From contig JAPHSS010000002.1 in NCBI GenBank assembly GCA_026195255.1, forward strand, positions 164,843 through 228,842: DNA of 64,000 nt. The letters are read 5' to 3'. Below, piece by piece: positions 55,886 to 64,000 of the stretch. The stretch is from Gammaproteobacteria bacterium. GTDB taxonomy: Bacteria > Pseudomonadota > Gammaproteobacteria > SZUA-229. The translations under genes were made by a program, and so were the position numbers. Position 1 is the stretch's first letter, and each line of letters opens with the position of its first letter. The notes below the pieces were generated by a model. The model was not told where the DNA came from and did not search any database. It worked only from the letters and a program-made list of their open reading frames with translations.

Positions 55886-56713
55886 TTAAGTGATTACAAT
55901 AAATTCGAGCACAAATTTGCTGCCGAAGTAGGCTAACATCAGGCTTGCAAAACCACTTAGAGTCCAGCGTATTGCGGTGCGTCCACGCCAGCCTATGGTG
56001 AAACGGCCAATCAGTAAAATCGCGAATACCAACCAGGCTACAATGCTTAATACGGTTTTATGTACCAGGTGTTGTGCAAATAAATCTTCTAAAAATACGA
56101 AACCACTTAATAGTGCTAATGTTAAACCAATAAAACCGGCAAAAATAAAGTCAAATAATAGTTTTTCCATTATTTGTAATGGAGGGAGTTTTTTCATCAG
56201 CCCGCCAGGGTGATGATTATGTAACATGCTATTTTGTAGTGATAAAACAATTGACATGCAGGCAGCGAAGCCTAACAGGCTATAAGCGATAATAGATACC
56301 AGGACATGAATTTTTAACCCCTGGGGCGCATCGTAAGGCAACATATAACTTGAGGGAGACATGCTTTGTGTTAACAGCGTAATAGCCGAAATGGGCAAAA
56401 TTACCATTGCTATAATTTCGGTGCGTCGTTTTATTGACATTAATAACACCAGCAAACTGATGACCATTGCTACTGAAGAAGCGGCATCAAAAAAACCAAA
56501 CTGAAAACCATTAGCGCTAAATAGACTTTTATATAATACGAATGCGTGCAATATGACTGCAGCAAAGCCTGGCATTAATATATATTCAATGGGTTTCTGG
56601 TTGAAAAAGATCTCACCTTTCAGGCGCAGCAATAGCCCCAGAGTGGAAACCAGATAAAGTGTAAAAGCAATAAGCCCGGTGATCGCGTCCATTAAGTTTA
56701 AGAATTGACTCAT
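55886..56713 (-). CDS. ypjD: Cytochrome c assembly-like membrane protein YpjD (CcsA family)
   Basis: A 275-residue inner membrane protein with about eight hydrophobic segments, matching the CcsA/YpjD family. A conserved His occurs in KIHVLVSIIAYSLLGFAA and another near HLVHKTVLSIVAWLVF, as in heme-handling relatives, but no WWD motif was seen clearly. The function in E. coli is unclear. It is divergent from the phosphodiesterase-like gene before ffh and touches the CorB-like gene. Confidence 0.87.
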   Translation of the reverse strand: MSQFLNLMDAITGLIAFTLYLVSTLGLLLRLKGEIFFNQKPIEYILMPGFAAVILHAFVLYKSLFSANGFQFGFFDAASSVAMVISLLVLLMSIKRRTEIIAMVILPISAITLLTQSMSPSSYMLPYDAPQGLKIHVLVSIIAYSLLGFAACMSIVLSLQNSMLHNHHPGGLMKKLPPLQIMEKLLFDFIFAGFIGLTLALLSGFVFLEDLFAQHLVHKTVLSIVAWLVFAILLIGRFTIGWRGRTAIRWTLSGFASLMLAYFGSKFVLEFIVIT

Positions 56714-56935
56714 TTTATTTATTTCGTGGGCACTATTATAAGGTAAAGCAAGGATACGTGGAAAGCTAAGATTCCATACAGTGACTATTTATATCCGACT
56801 TGCCTGAGTTAATCAGCATAAAAATCGTTAAGTTCATCAATTTACTGTGTTTTTTTCCCAACAATTTTGCTGTGTCGTGCTAGCATCTAAATAAAGCTTT
56901 AAATGATTAAAGTTTATGGTCCTCAGGGAATCCCT

Positions 56936-57706
56936 ATGAAATTACGTGTTCTGGGGTGTAGCGGTGGCATTGGTCAGGGTCTGCACACCTCATCATATCT
57001 GATTGATGACGACATATTACTGGATGCGGGAACCGGTGTAGGTAGTTTGTCGTTGCAAGAAATGCATCAAATAAAACACATATTTGTTACTCATAGTCAT
57101 ATGGACCATGTGTTAAGTATTCCTTTGCTAGTTGATACCCTGTTTGCCGATTTGCAGGAGCAGCCATTGCTGGTTTATGCGCGGGCAGAAACCATTAAAA
57201 TCTTAAAGGAACACGTCTTTAACTGGCAAATCTGGCCTGACTTTACGGAGTTGCCAAATAAAGAAAAACCCGCAATGAAGTTTGTTGAAATGAACCCCGG
57301 TGATCAGGTTGTTGTGGGTGAACGTTGTATTGAAATGGTAAATGTTAATCACACGGTGCCTGCATCAGCTTATATTGTAGAGTCAGGAGATAAGGTTATT
57401 GCGTATTCGGGTGACACTACAACGAATGATAATTTATGGAATCAGCTAAACAAAAGATCCAGGCTTGATTTTATGATTATCGAGACAGCTTTTTCAGAAG
57501 AAGAGGTTGAACTGGCTAAGCTGGCGAAACATTATTGTCCTGGTCTACTATCGCAAGACCTTGAAAAGCTTAAACATAATACAAAAATTGGTATATCCCA
57601 TCTCAAACCCGGGGATGAACAGCACATATTCCAACAATGCCTTGATAAAATTAATAGCGAACATGTGTTATGTCATTTAGCCAGTGGCGACAGTTTTCAG
57701 ATATAA
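56936..57706 (+). CDS. Metallo-beta-lactamase-fold protein, cyclic-nucleotide phosphodiesterase-like
   Basis: The frame opens at 56903, but the ATG at 56936 has AGGGAA five bases upstream and starts MKLRVLGCSGG. The protein (256 residues) has THSHMDH as the di-metal motif, then YSGDTTTND and a late His in GISHLKPGDE. It resembles class II cAMP phosphodiesterases and related MBL enzymes often placed near ffh. Activity on 3',5'-cyclic nucleotides is inferred from this resemblance. Confidence 0.78.
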   Translation: MKLRVLGCSGGIGQGLHTSSYLIDDDILLDAGTGVGSLSLQEMHQIKHIFVTHSHMDHVLSIPLLVDTLFADLQEQPLLVYARAETIKILKEHVFNWQIWPDFTELPNKEKPAMKFVEMNPGDQVVVGERCIEMVNVNHTVPASAYIVESGDKVIAYSGDTTTNDNLWNQLNKRSRLDFMIIETAFSEEEVELAKLAKHYCPGLLSQDLEKLKHNTKIGISHLKPGDEQHIFQQCLDKINSEHVLCHLASGDSFQI

Positions 57707-57742
57707 TCCTCTCTTATTTAATTTTCAAGTTTGTAAAAAATC

Positions 57743-59101
57743 ATGTTTGATAGCCTAAGTGATCGTCTTTCCAAAACCATTAAGAACCTGCGTGGCCAGG
57801 GTCGAATTACCGAAAATAATATAAAAGAAACCATGCGTGACGTCCGTATGGCCCTGCTTGAGGCCGATGTGGCATTGCCTGTAGTAAGGGATTTTGTTGA
57901 TAGAGTAAAACAGCGCGCCGTTGGTCAGGAGGTAATGAGCAGTCTGTCTCCTGGGCAAGCTTTAATTAAAATTGTTGATGAAGAGCTGGTCGCAACCATG
58001 GGTGCGGCGAACGAAGAGCTTAATTTAGCCGCTCAACCACCCGCTGTAGTATTAATGGCGGGTTTGCAGGGGGCTGGTAAAACCACAACTGTGGCAAAAC
58101 TGGCAAAACTCTTACAGGAGCGGCATAAAAAGAAAGTAATGGTGGTAAGTTGTGATGTATACCGTCCGGCAGCGATTAAACAGTTACAGACACTTGCCGA
58201 TCAGGTAGGGGCTACTTTCTACCCAAGTGAAAAAGATCAAAAGCCGGTGGATATTGCAACTCAGGCGTTAGATGCGGCTAAAAAGCAGTTTCAGGATGTA
58301 TTGTTAGTAGATACAGCCGGTCGACTTCATATTGATGATGAAATGATGGCCGAGATTCAGCAGATACACCAGGCGGTCAACCCGGTTGAAACATTATTTG
58401 TTGTTGATAGCATGACGGGGCAGGATGCGGCCAATACCGCTAAGGCCTTTAATGAGGCGCTTGAGCTTACCGGCGTAGTTCTGACCAAGACCGATGGTGA
58501 TGCTCGTGGTGGTGCTGCGCTATCTATACGCCAAATTACCGGCAAGCCAATTAAGTTTTTAGGTGCGGGTGAAAAAGTCGATGCATTAGAGCCATTTCAC
58601 CCTGATCGTTTAGCCTCGAGAATACTCGGCATGGGGGATGTGCTCAGCCTGGTTGAGGAAGTACAGCGTAACGTTGATGTAGAAGAAGCAGAAAAGTTAG
58701 CCAGTAAATTTAAATCTGGCGGTGGCTTTGATTTTAATGATCTCAAGGCACAAATGGAACAAATGATGAATATGGGCGGGCTTGGTGGCTTGCTGGATAA
58801 AATGCCCGGCATAGGTGGAAAAATGGGGGCAATAAAAGATAAGGTTAACGATAAAGACATCAAACGCCTTATCGCAATTATTCAATCAATGACCCCTAAA
58901 GAGAGGGCATTTCCAGATATTATCAAGGGCTCTCGTAAAAAGCGTATCGCAGCGGGCGCTGGTGTGCAGGTTCAGGAAGTTAATAAACTGATGAAACAGC
59001 AAATGCAGATGAAAAAGATGATGAAGAAGATGAAAGGCGGTGGTATGAAAAAGATGATGCGTATGATGCAGGGCAAGATGCCGCCTGGTATGGGAATGTA
59101 G
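57743..59101 (+). CDS. ffh: Signal recognition particle protein Ffh
   Basis: GTPase of the SRP that brings inner membrane proteins to FtsY and SecYEG. The 452-residue protein has N, G and M domains: GLQGAGKTTTVAKLA (G1), DTAGR (G3), TKTDGDARGG (G4), and a C-terminal M domain rich in methionine (MKKMMKKMKGGGMKK) that binds the signal sequence and 4.5S RNA. Upstream gap is 36 bases from the phosphodiesterase-like gene. Downstream is repeat family B, then rpsP. Confidence 0.97.
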   Translation: MFDSLSDRLSKTIKNLRGQGRITENNIKETMRDVRMALLEADVALPVVRDFVDRVKQRAVGQEVMSSLSPGQALIKIVDEELVATMGAANEELNLAAQPPAVVLMAGLQGAGKTTTVAKLAKLLQERHKKKVMVVSCDVYRPAAIKQLQTLADQVGATFYPSEKDQKPVDIATQALDAAKKQFQDVLLVDTAGRLHIDDEMMAEIQQIHQAVNPVETLFVVDSMTGQDAANTAKAFNEALELTGVVLTKTDGDARGGAALSIRQITGKPIKFLGAGEKVDALEPFHPDRLASRILGMGDVLSLVEEVQRNVDVEEAEKLASKFKSGGGFDFNDLKAQMEQMMNMGGLGGLLDKMPGIGGKMGAIKDKVNDKDIKRLIAIIQSMTPKERAFPDIIKGSRKKRIAAGAGVQVQEVNKLMKQQMQMKKMMKKMKGGGMKKMMRMMQGKMPPGMGM

Positions 59102-59124
59102 TACAAAATTAAAAGCAGTTTTAT

Positions 59125-59230
59125 CCGCTAATGCACGCAAATAAACGCAAATGTTTGCTTCGTGTGCCTGTGGCACACACCTAATTTAAAACACTTGGTT
59201 CTATTCGCGTTTATTTGCGTGCATTTGCGG
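59125..59230. repeat. Palindromic repeat family B, copy 2
   Basis: Arms GCTAATGCACGCAAATAAAC (59127 on) and CGCGTTTATTTGCGTGCATT (right arm, ending 59230) pair closely. A hairpin GTGTGCC-TGT-GGCACAC lies at 59162-59178. It matches copy 1 at 26995-27119 in arms and hairpin, and sits between ffh and rpsP. Confidence 0.85.
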
Positions 59231-59369
59231 ACAGCCTGCCTGTAAAAAACATCAATTAGCCCTTGCTAACATCTTCAAAAACCACTAAAATCCCGCCTCT
59301 CCCGTGATCCTTGCTTACGTTTTGGGTCATATTGCGGACACAGATTAACTAATTTTGAGATAGATAATA

Positions 59370-59624
59370 ATGGTAACGATTCGTTTATCACGCGGCGGCG
59401 CAAAGAAAAAGCCTTTTTATCATGTAGTTGTAACTGATTCACGTATGCCTCGTGACGGTCGTTACATCGAACGTATAGGTTACTTCAATCCTATGGCTAA
59501 AGGTGCTGAAAAGAACCTTGAAATCAGCCTTGATCGTATTGATCACTGGGTTGGCCAGGGTGCAGGCACGTCTGACCGTGTAGCAACACTGGTTAAGCAA
59601 GCACGTAAAGCTACTGCTGCTTAA
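59370..59624 (+). CDS. rpsP: 30S ribosomal protein S16
   Basis: An 84-residue ribosomal protein with the standard [21 protein letters not shown] start, [18 protein letters not shown] and [17 protein letters not shown]. First gene of the conserved rpsP-rimM-trmD-rplS operon. No unusual features. The promoter probably lies in the 140 bases after the family B repeat. Confidence 0.98.
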   Translation: MVTIRLSRGGAKKKPFYHVVVTDSRMPRDGRYIERIGYFNPMAKGAEKNLEISLDRIDHWVGQGAGTSDRVATLVKQARKATAA

Positions 59625-59654
59625 GATCTTTCTGGTTGTATTGCAGGCAAGCTA

Positions 59655-60188
59655 ATGGCTGAGCAGGCTACAATCGGTGGGTCTGATGGAAATCGACTAA
59701 TTTCGCTGGGTAATATATCCGGCGTTTTTGGTGTGAAGGGCTGGGTAAAGGTGCATTCTTTTACCGATCCGAGAGACAAAATAGTTAAATACGGCACCTG
59801 GCAAATAAAACACCAGGGTAAATGGCGCGAAGTAGAGATTGCTGACGGAAAACGTCAGGGTAAAACGATCGTAGCTAAAATAGTCGGTTTAGACGACCGT
59901 GATGAAGCATTGCTTTATCAGGGTGATGAAATAGCGATTCATCCCAAACAGCTGGATAAACTACAGCAGGGTGAATACTACTGGCACCAGCTCACAGGCC
60001 TGAATGTAGTTACTACAGAAGGTGTAGAGTTAGGTAAGGTTCATCACCTGTTAGAAACCGGTGCCAATGACGTACTGGTTGTTCGGGGTGATAGAGAAAG
60101 GTTAATTCCTTTTACCATCGGGCATGCTATTACAGAGGTAGACCTTTCAATGGAGCAGATAACTGTTGACTGGGATCCGGAGTTTTAA
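59655..60188 (+). CDS. rimM: Ribosome maturation factor RimM
   Basis: Assists 30S subunit assembly by binding S19 and 16S rRNA. The 177-residue protein has the N-terminal RimM barrel (LGNISGVFGVKGWVKVHSFT) and a C-terminal PRC barrel (YWHQLTGLNVVTTEGVELG, ETGANDVLVV, LIPFTI). A 14-residue N-terminal extension precedes the usual domain. 30 bases after rpsP, in operon. Confidence 0.96.
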   Translation: MAEQATIGGSDGNRLISLGNISGVFGVKGWVKVHSFTDPRDKIVKYGTWQIKHQGKWREVEIADGKRQGKTIVAKIVGLDDRDEALLYQGDEIAIHPKQLDKLQQGEYYWHQLTGLNVVTTEGVELGKVHHLLETGANDVLVVRGDRERLIPFTIGHAITEVDLSMEQITVDWDPEF

Positions 60189-60206
60189 GCCAGAGATTTA
60201 GAAAAC

Positions 60207-60959
60207 ATGAGATTTGATGTCGTAACACTGTTTCCAGAAATGGTAGAAAGCGTTGCGAATGCAGGTGTTCTTGGCAGGGCGATTAAAAATGGCCAGATTC
60301 AGTTAAACAACTGGAACCCAAGAGACTATACAAAAGATAAACATCGCACTGTCGATGATCGCCCATACGGCGGTGGCCCCGGCATGTTAATGAAAGTGGA
60401 ACCACTTAAGCTGGCAATCGAAGATGCGAAGTTAGAAGCCAGAGATAACGGCTTTAATAGCCGTGTGATTTATATGAGCCCGCAGGGCAAAAAAATCACA
60501 CAACAGGATGTTGTGAGGCTTGCAGAGCAACCCGGCCTGATATTAATTGCCGGTCGCTATGAAGGTATTGATGAGCGTATTATCGAAACCCATGTTGATG
60601 AAGAATGGTCAATTGGGGATTACGTACTAAGCGGTGGTGAGTTACCCGCATTAGTTCTGATAGACGCAATAGCGAGAATGATTCCTGGTGTATTAGGGGA
60701 TGAAAATTCAGCTAAAGAAGATTCGTTTATGCAGGGTTTACTAGATTGCCCGCATTACACCCGACCAGAAGAGATTGATGGTCGAACAGTGCCCCAGGTG
60801 CTGCTCAGTGGAAATCACCGTGATATTGATCGGTGGCGATTGCAGCAGAGTTTGGGACGAAGCTGGTTAAGGCGACCAGATTTAATTGAAGCCTTAAACC
60901 TGACAGATGAACAAAAGCAGTTGTTAGAGGCCTTTAAACAGGAAAATAACAATTCTTAA
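60207..60959 (+). CDS. trmD: tRNA (guanine-N1-)-methyltransferase
   Basis: SPOUT-fold enzyme that methylates G37 of tRNAs with SAM, keeping the reading frame. The 250-residue protein starts [12 protein letters not shown] and shows [26 protein letters not shown] and [18 protein letters not shown], the knot region that binds SAM. Third gene of rpsP-rimM-trmD-rplS. Confidence 0.97.
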   Translation: MRFDVVTLFPEMVESVANAGVLGRAIKNGQIQLNNWNPRDYTKDKHRTVDDRPYGGGPGMLMKVEPLKLAIEDAKLEARDNGFNSRVIYMSPQGKKITQQDVVRLAEQPGLILIAGRYEGIDERIIETHVDEEWSIGDYVLSGGELPALVLIDAIARMIPGVLGDENSAKEDSFMQGLLDCPHYTRPEEIDGRTVPQVLLSGNHRDIDRWRLQQSLGRSWLRRPDLIEALNLTDEQKQLLEAFKQENNNS

Positions 60960-60992
60960 AAAGAATTTAATATATATTGGTGGAGTAAGACC

Positions 60993-61337
60993 ATGAGTAA
61001 CATCATTGCGCAACTTGAAGCGGAACAGTTGAACAAGGATATCCCAGCGTTTTCGTCTGGTGATACCGTTGTAGTACAAGTTAAAGTTAAAGAAGGCGAC
61101 CGTGAGCGTTTACAGGCATTTGAAGGTGTTGTAATTGCAAAACGTAATCGTGGTTTAAACTCAGCATTTACAGTTCGTAAAATTTCGAATGGTGAAGGTG
61201 TTGAACGTGTTTTTCAGACTCACAGCCCTATGATTAGCGCTATTGAAGTTAAACGTCAGGGTAAAGTCCGTCGTGCTAAGCTTTACTACCTACGCGGTCT
61301 TACTGGTAAGGCAGCTCGTATTAAAGAAAAGTTATAA
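60993..61337 (+). CDS. rplS: 50S ribosomal protein L19
   Basis: A 114-residue ribosomal protein with the family segments [40 protein letters not shown] and [19 protein letters not shown]. Last gene of the operon; GGTGGAG serves as RBS and a strong terminator follows within 30 bases. Confidence 0.98.
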   Translation: MSNIIAQLEAEQLNKDIPAFSSGDTVVVQVKVKEGDRERLQAFEGVVIAKRNRGLNSAFTVRKISNGEGVERVFQTHSPMISAIEVKRQGKVRRAKLYYLRGLTGKAARIKEKL

Positions 61338-61365
61338 AATACTTTTGCTTTTTTTAGCAAACAGT

Positions 61366-61397
61366 AAAAAGGGGTGCTTAGGCACCCCTTTTTTTAT
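61366..61397 (+). terminator. Rho-independent terminator after rplS
   Basis: Stem AGGGGTGC/GCACCCCT with TTAG/G-type loop, preceded by A5 and followed by a run of T. Ends the rpsP-rimM-trmD-rplS transcript. Confidence 0.94.
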
Positions 61398-61535
61398 GGT
61401 AACTTCTTAAGCGGCTACATATACTGATTAGTAGATATATGATAAATATATCTGCTGCGCCTTGAAGCGTACGGGGCCAGCAATGGCTTTTAAATAATTT
61501 AATAAATAGCAGACCTGAAAACTCAGCAGGATACT

Positions 61536-63392
61536 TTGGTAATAACTTCCAATATGAGATATTTAATTACTATATTTTTCATGTTTAGTTTTTTTAATCA
61601 GCCCTTATGTGCGGATGAAAATAAAAATAAGTTAGAAGAAAAAAATCAGGCGCTAAGGACTGCCCATTTTAATAACATTGATGAACTTGTTAACTTACAT
61701 GTGCCTGGCCTGGCTTTAAGTTATATCAAAAAAGAACAACCTCAATTCGATAAAGAAGCGCCGCTTGAGTGGCTGTATTGGGAACAAAAACATATATCAC
61801 TTTTAAAATATATGCGTCAATGGAGCGCCATCGATAAACGAATTAATTCACAACTTGAGAACCTGAAGAATTTTAAAATTGCCACAGCAGATAGAAACTG
61901 GTTTTTAACTATACAATTACAGGCATTAATAGAGTTAAAACAATATTCCGAGGCGCTGGCAAGAACGCGGTTGCTATTATGGAATGCCAGTAGCCTGGTA
62001 CGTGCAAATACATACGCAGCATGGCGACGAATTATTATTCAGATATATTTAAATCAGACGCAGATAAACGATGCGCAAATAGCAATGAGGCGTTACCAGC
62101 AAGACTATGGTGAACTGCAAAATGAAGACGGGGTAGGCTGGTTACAGTTGCAGGCTGAGTTATTGATTCAGTTAAAGCAATATGGAGAGGCTATTTTATT
62201 ATTAAAAAAAATAAAAACACCGCAGGCACAGGCACTGGTATTGTTAGCAAAAATAAACTCCGGAATGATTTCGCCACTTAATGCGTTAGATAGTGCACAG
62301 CTCGTTTTAGCCACTATTGAAGAAGACGACAAGCGTAAAAATTTATTTCAATATGTCGCATTAGTTGCTGCCATGGCAGCAGGTGATGTAGAGCAGTCAA
62401 TCTTATTGCTGGAAATACTGCTCTCAGAAAAAGCTCAGAAGTTATCAGATTCGTTAATTCAGATCGGTGGCATAAGTATTGATGCAGATACCCTGTGGGG
62501 GCTCTATTTGCAAAAAGGTTATCTGGCTGCAAATAGAAAAGGCCTGTTAAAAGGTGATGATGCTAGCTGGTACGCACTGGCAAGTAATTTATTTCAAACA
62601 GATCCTTTAACGGCTAAATCTTTATTCGCTGTACTATCCCTTAAAGCAAATCAAATACAACATCGTGAACTGGCCATGAAACAGCTTGTGAAGCTGATGG
62701 ATATTAACCAGCAACCATTAGAGCTGGTTAACCTTTTATTCACCGATTCTAAATATATTTCTAAAATTTCAGATGTAGTGCCTGAAGTTCGTTACCGATT
62801 GATTGATTTCAATTTATCAAAATCAAATGTAAAAGCCGCTGCAAGATTAATGGCTGATCTAAAACAACCACCTGAAGACCAACCACAGTTTGACTGGAAT
62901 CTACGCCGCGCGAGGGTCTTGATTTTAAGTGGTTCGTTTACAGAAGGTGCGGCGGTTTTAGAGAACATGTTGAATAATGAAGAAATTGAATCATTACAGG
63001 CAGATAAATATTTGCAGGTGGTTTTTGATTTACAGGCGGTTGAGCAATATCAGTTATCTCTGAATCTATTTAACCAGTTACAAAAGCTGGTGAGTGATGT
63101 GCGCCTGAACAGGGAGTTGATGTTCTGGAAAGCGGAGTCCTATCATGGTTTGAAAGAGTTTGAAAAAGCCGCTTTTTTGTTTTTGAAATCAGCACGATCT
63201 CCTGAAAATATTTATGACCCCTGGTATCACACCGCCACATTCAGGGCGGCGGAGAGCCTGGTCGAGGCCAAATTATATGAAGATGCCAGGCAGCGATATC
63301 TGCATTTATTGAAAATCACTGATAATTCCGCCCGTAAAGCGGTTATCCGCCAGCGTTTACAGGCTCTACAGCTGAAAAATCAAACATTCTAG
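61536..63392 (+). CDS. Large exported helical-repeat (TPR-like) protein, uncharacterised
   Basis: A 618-residue protein with a signal peptide (RYLITIFFMFSFFNQPLCAD). Start is placed at the TTG at 61536, supported by AGGA upstream; the ATG at 61554 is an alternative that keeps the signal. The body is all-helical with repeated 30-40-residue units (for example ELKQYSEALARTRLLLW, QLKQYGEAILLLKKI, GLKEFEKAAFLFLKSA), as in TPR scaffolds of the periplasm. No catalytic domain. Single gene between rplS and htpG; partner unknown. Confidence 0.75.
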   Translation: MVITSNMRYLITIFFMFSFFNQPLCADENKNKLEEKNQALRTAHFNNIDELVNLHVPGLALSYIKKEQPQFDKEAPLEWLYWEQKHISLLKYMRQWSAIDKRINSQLENLKNFKIATADRNWFLTIQLQALIELKQYSEALARTRLLLWNASSLVRANTYAAWRRIIIQIYLNQTQINDAQIAMRRYQQDYGELQNEDGVGWLQLQAELLIQLKQYGEAILLLKKIKTPQAQALVLLAKINSGMISPLNALDSAQLVLATIEEDDKRKNLFQYVALVAAMAAGDVEQSILLLEILLSEKAQKLSDSLIQIGGISIDADTLWGLYLQKGYLAANRKGLLKGDDASWYALASNLFQTDPLTAKSLFAVLSLKANQIQHRELAMKQLVKLMDINQQPLELVNLLFTDSKYISKISDVVPEVRYRLIDFNLSKSNVKAAARLMADLKQPPEDQPQFDWNLRRARVLILSGSFTEGAAVLENMLNNEEIESLQADKYLQVVFDLQAVEQYQLSLNLFNQLQKLVSDVRLNRELMFWKAESYHGLKEFEKAAFLFLKSARSPENIYDPWYHTATFRAAESLVEAKLYEDARQRYLHLLKITDNSARKAVIRQRLQALQLKNQTF

Positions 63393-63462
63393 GTGTGTGA
63401 CCCTGACCGGTGCTTGCATGTGTAAAAACTTCAGAAAATACCATTTTCATTTATATTCAGGG

Positions 63463-63490
63463 GTTGAAATTTGCCTTAGTCCCCCCATCT
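63463..63490 (+). promoter_or_regulatory. Sigma-32 type promoter of htpG
   Basis: GTTGAAA (63463-63469) and CCCATCT (63484-63490) separated by 14 bases, near the RpoH consensus CTTGAAA/CCCATNT. It lies 48 bases before the htpG start codon. htpG is a classical RpoH target, and the same kind of site precedes clpB. Confidence 0.75.
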
Positions 63491-63538
63491 GTGGATACAG
63501 ATTTTAAATTTTATATTCAATGATTTCCGGAGACCCCA

Positions 63539-64000
63539 ATGAGCGTTGAAGCCTATAAAGAAACCCTCGAATTTCAGGCAGAAGTGAAACAGTTGCTTAA
63601 ACTGATGATTCACTCACTTTATTCAAGTAAAGAAATTTTCCTGCGTGAGCTTATATCTAATGCATCAGATGCTTGTGATAAGTTACGTTTTGAAGCATTA
63701 GGTAATGAAGACTTATATGCGGGTGATTCTGAACTGAAAATCCATATTGAGTTTGATAAAGAAGCCAAAACACTAACCATCACGGATAACGGCATTGGTA
63801 TGTCACGTGAAGAGGTGGTTGATAATATTGGAACAATCGCTAATTCAGGCACAAAGAAATATATTGATTCACTAACTGGCGATCAGCTTAAAGACTCTCA
63901 TATGATTGGCCAGTTTGGTGTTGGTTTTTACTCAACTTTTATCGTTGCCGATAAAGTCACGGTAAGAACTCGTCGTGCTGATCAGGCTGCAAACCAGGGG
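63539..64000 (+). CDS. htpG: Molecular chaperone HtpG (Hsp90), 3' end outside window
   Basis: First 154 codons of the bacterial Hsp90. The GHKL ATP-binding domain motifs are intact: [24 protein letters not shown] and [11 protein letters not shown], followed by [12 protein letters not shown]. The start at 63539 has CGGAG upstream at a good distance. The gene runs off the right edge; full-length HtpG is about 630 residues. Preceded by a sigma-32-type promoter. Confidence 0.96.
   Translation, partial: MSVEAYKETLEFQAEVKQLLKLMIHSLYSSKEIFLRELISNASDACDKLRFEALGNEDLYAGDSELKIHIEFDKEAKTLTITDNGIGMSREEVVDNIGTIANSGTKKYIDSLTGDQLKDSHMIGQFGVGFYSTFIVADKVTVRTRRADQAANQG

Overview
The window is a compact, moderately AT-rich bacterial chromosome segment with about 70 protein genes. 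Gene content and order are those of a free-living gammaproteobacterium outside the Enterobacterales. Familiar gammaproteobacterial neighbourhoods include bamD/rluD/pgeF/clpB, purM-purN, xseB-ispA-dxs, gcvR-bcp opposite dapA-bamC, radA/corB-like/ypjD/ffh and rpsP-rimM-trmD-rplS. The species cannot be named from the sequence. No rRNA, tRNA, CRISPR array, prophage or intact insertion sequence was seen.

Layout. 1-10.1 kb: end of nadE, bamD, rluD, pgeF, an ACT-domain regulator, a peptide deformylase paralogue, a PAS-GGDEF-EAL c-di-GMP enzyme and clpB behind a sigma-32-type promoter. 10.2-17.5 kb: ComFB-like protein, darP, DUF3108, purN, purM, DUF2066 protein, a PerM-type permease, hda and a DUF3530 hydrolase. 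17.6-19.5 kb: hemerythrin-like protein with an FNR-type box, DUF2069, wrbA, arsC. 19.7-25.2 kb: LysM lipoprotein, periplasmic thioredoxin, TolC-like channel, short HlyD-like adaptor and a GspE-type ATPase, an unusual export-like set. 25.2-30.9 kb: DUF2892, a Crp/Fnr regulator, lytic transglycosylase, proS and a DUF4105 protein. 31.0-31.8 kb: a deletion scar joining two gene remnants. 31.8-35.3 kb: MIF-like protein, DUF4124, LysR regulator and a second PerM-type permease.

35.4-41.5 kb is an iron-related block. It holds a PepSY membrane protein, an FMN-binding protein, a porin and feoA-feoB-feoC, with Fur-box-like sequences upstream of the porin and of feoA. 41.5-46.4 kb holds bcp, gcvR, dapA, bamC and a metallo-hydrolase. 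46.4-47.9 kb is a 1.5 kb non-coding stretch of nested repeats. 47.9-56.7 kb holds folE2, queD, dxs, ispA, xseB, a small membrane protein, radA, a CorB-like protein and ypjD, all on the minus strand. 56.9-64 kb holds a cyclic-nucleotide phosphodiesterase-like protein, ffh, rpsP-rimM-trmD-rplS, a large periplasmic helical-repeat protein and the start of htpG with another sigma-32-type promoter.

Three kinds of dispersed repeat stand out: a ~185 bp imperfect palindrome in three intergenic copies (954, 38303, 42035), a ~110 bp palindrome in two copies (26995, 59125; the first overlaps the 5' end of a gene), and the nested inverted repeats at 46.4-47.8 kb. The most unusual protein-coding locus is the thioredoxin/TolC/adaptor/GspE cluster.
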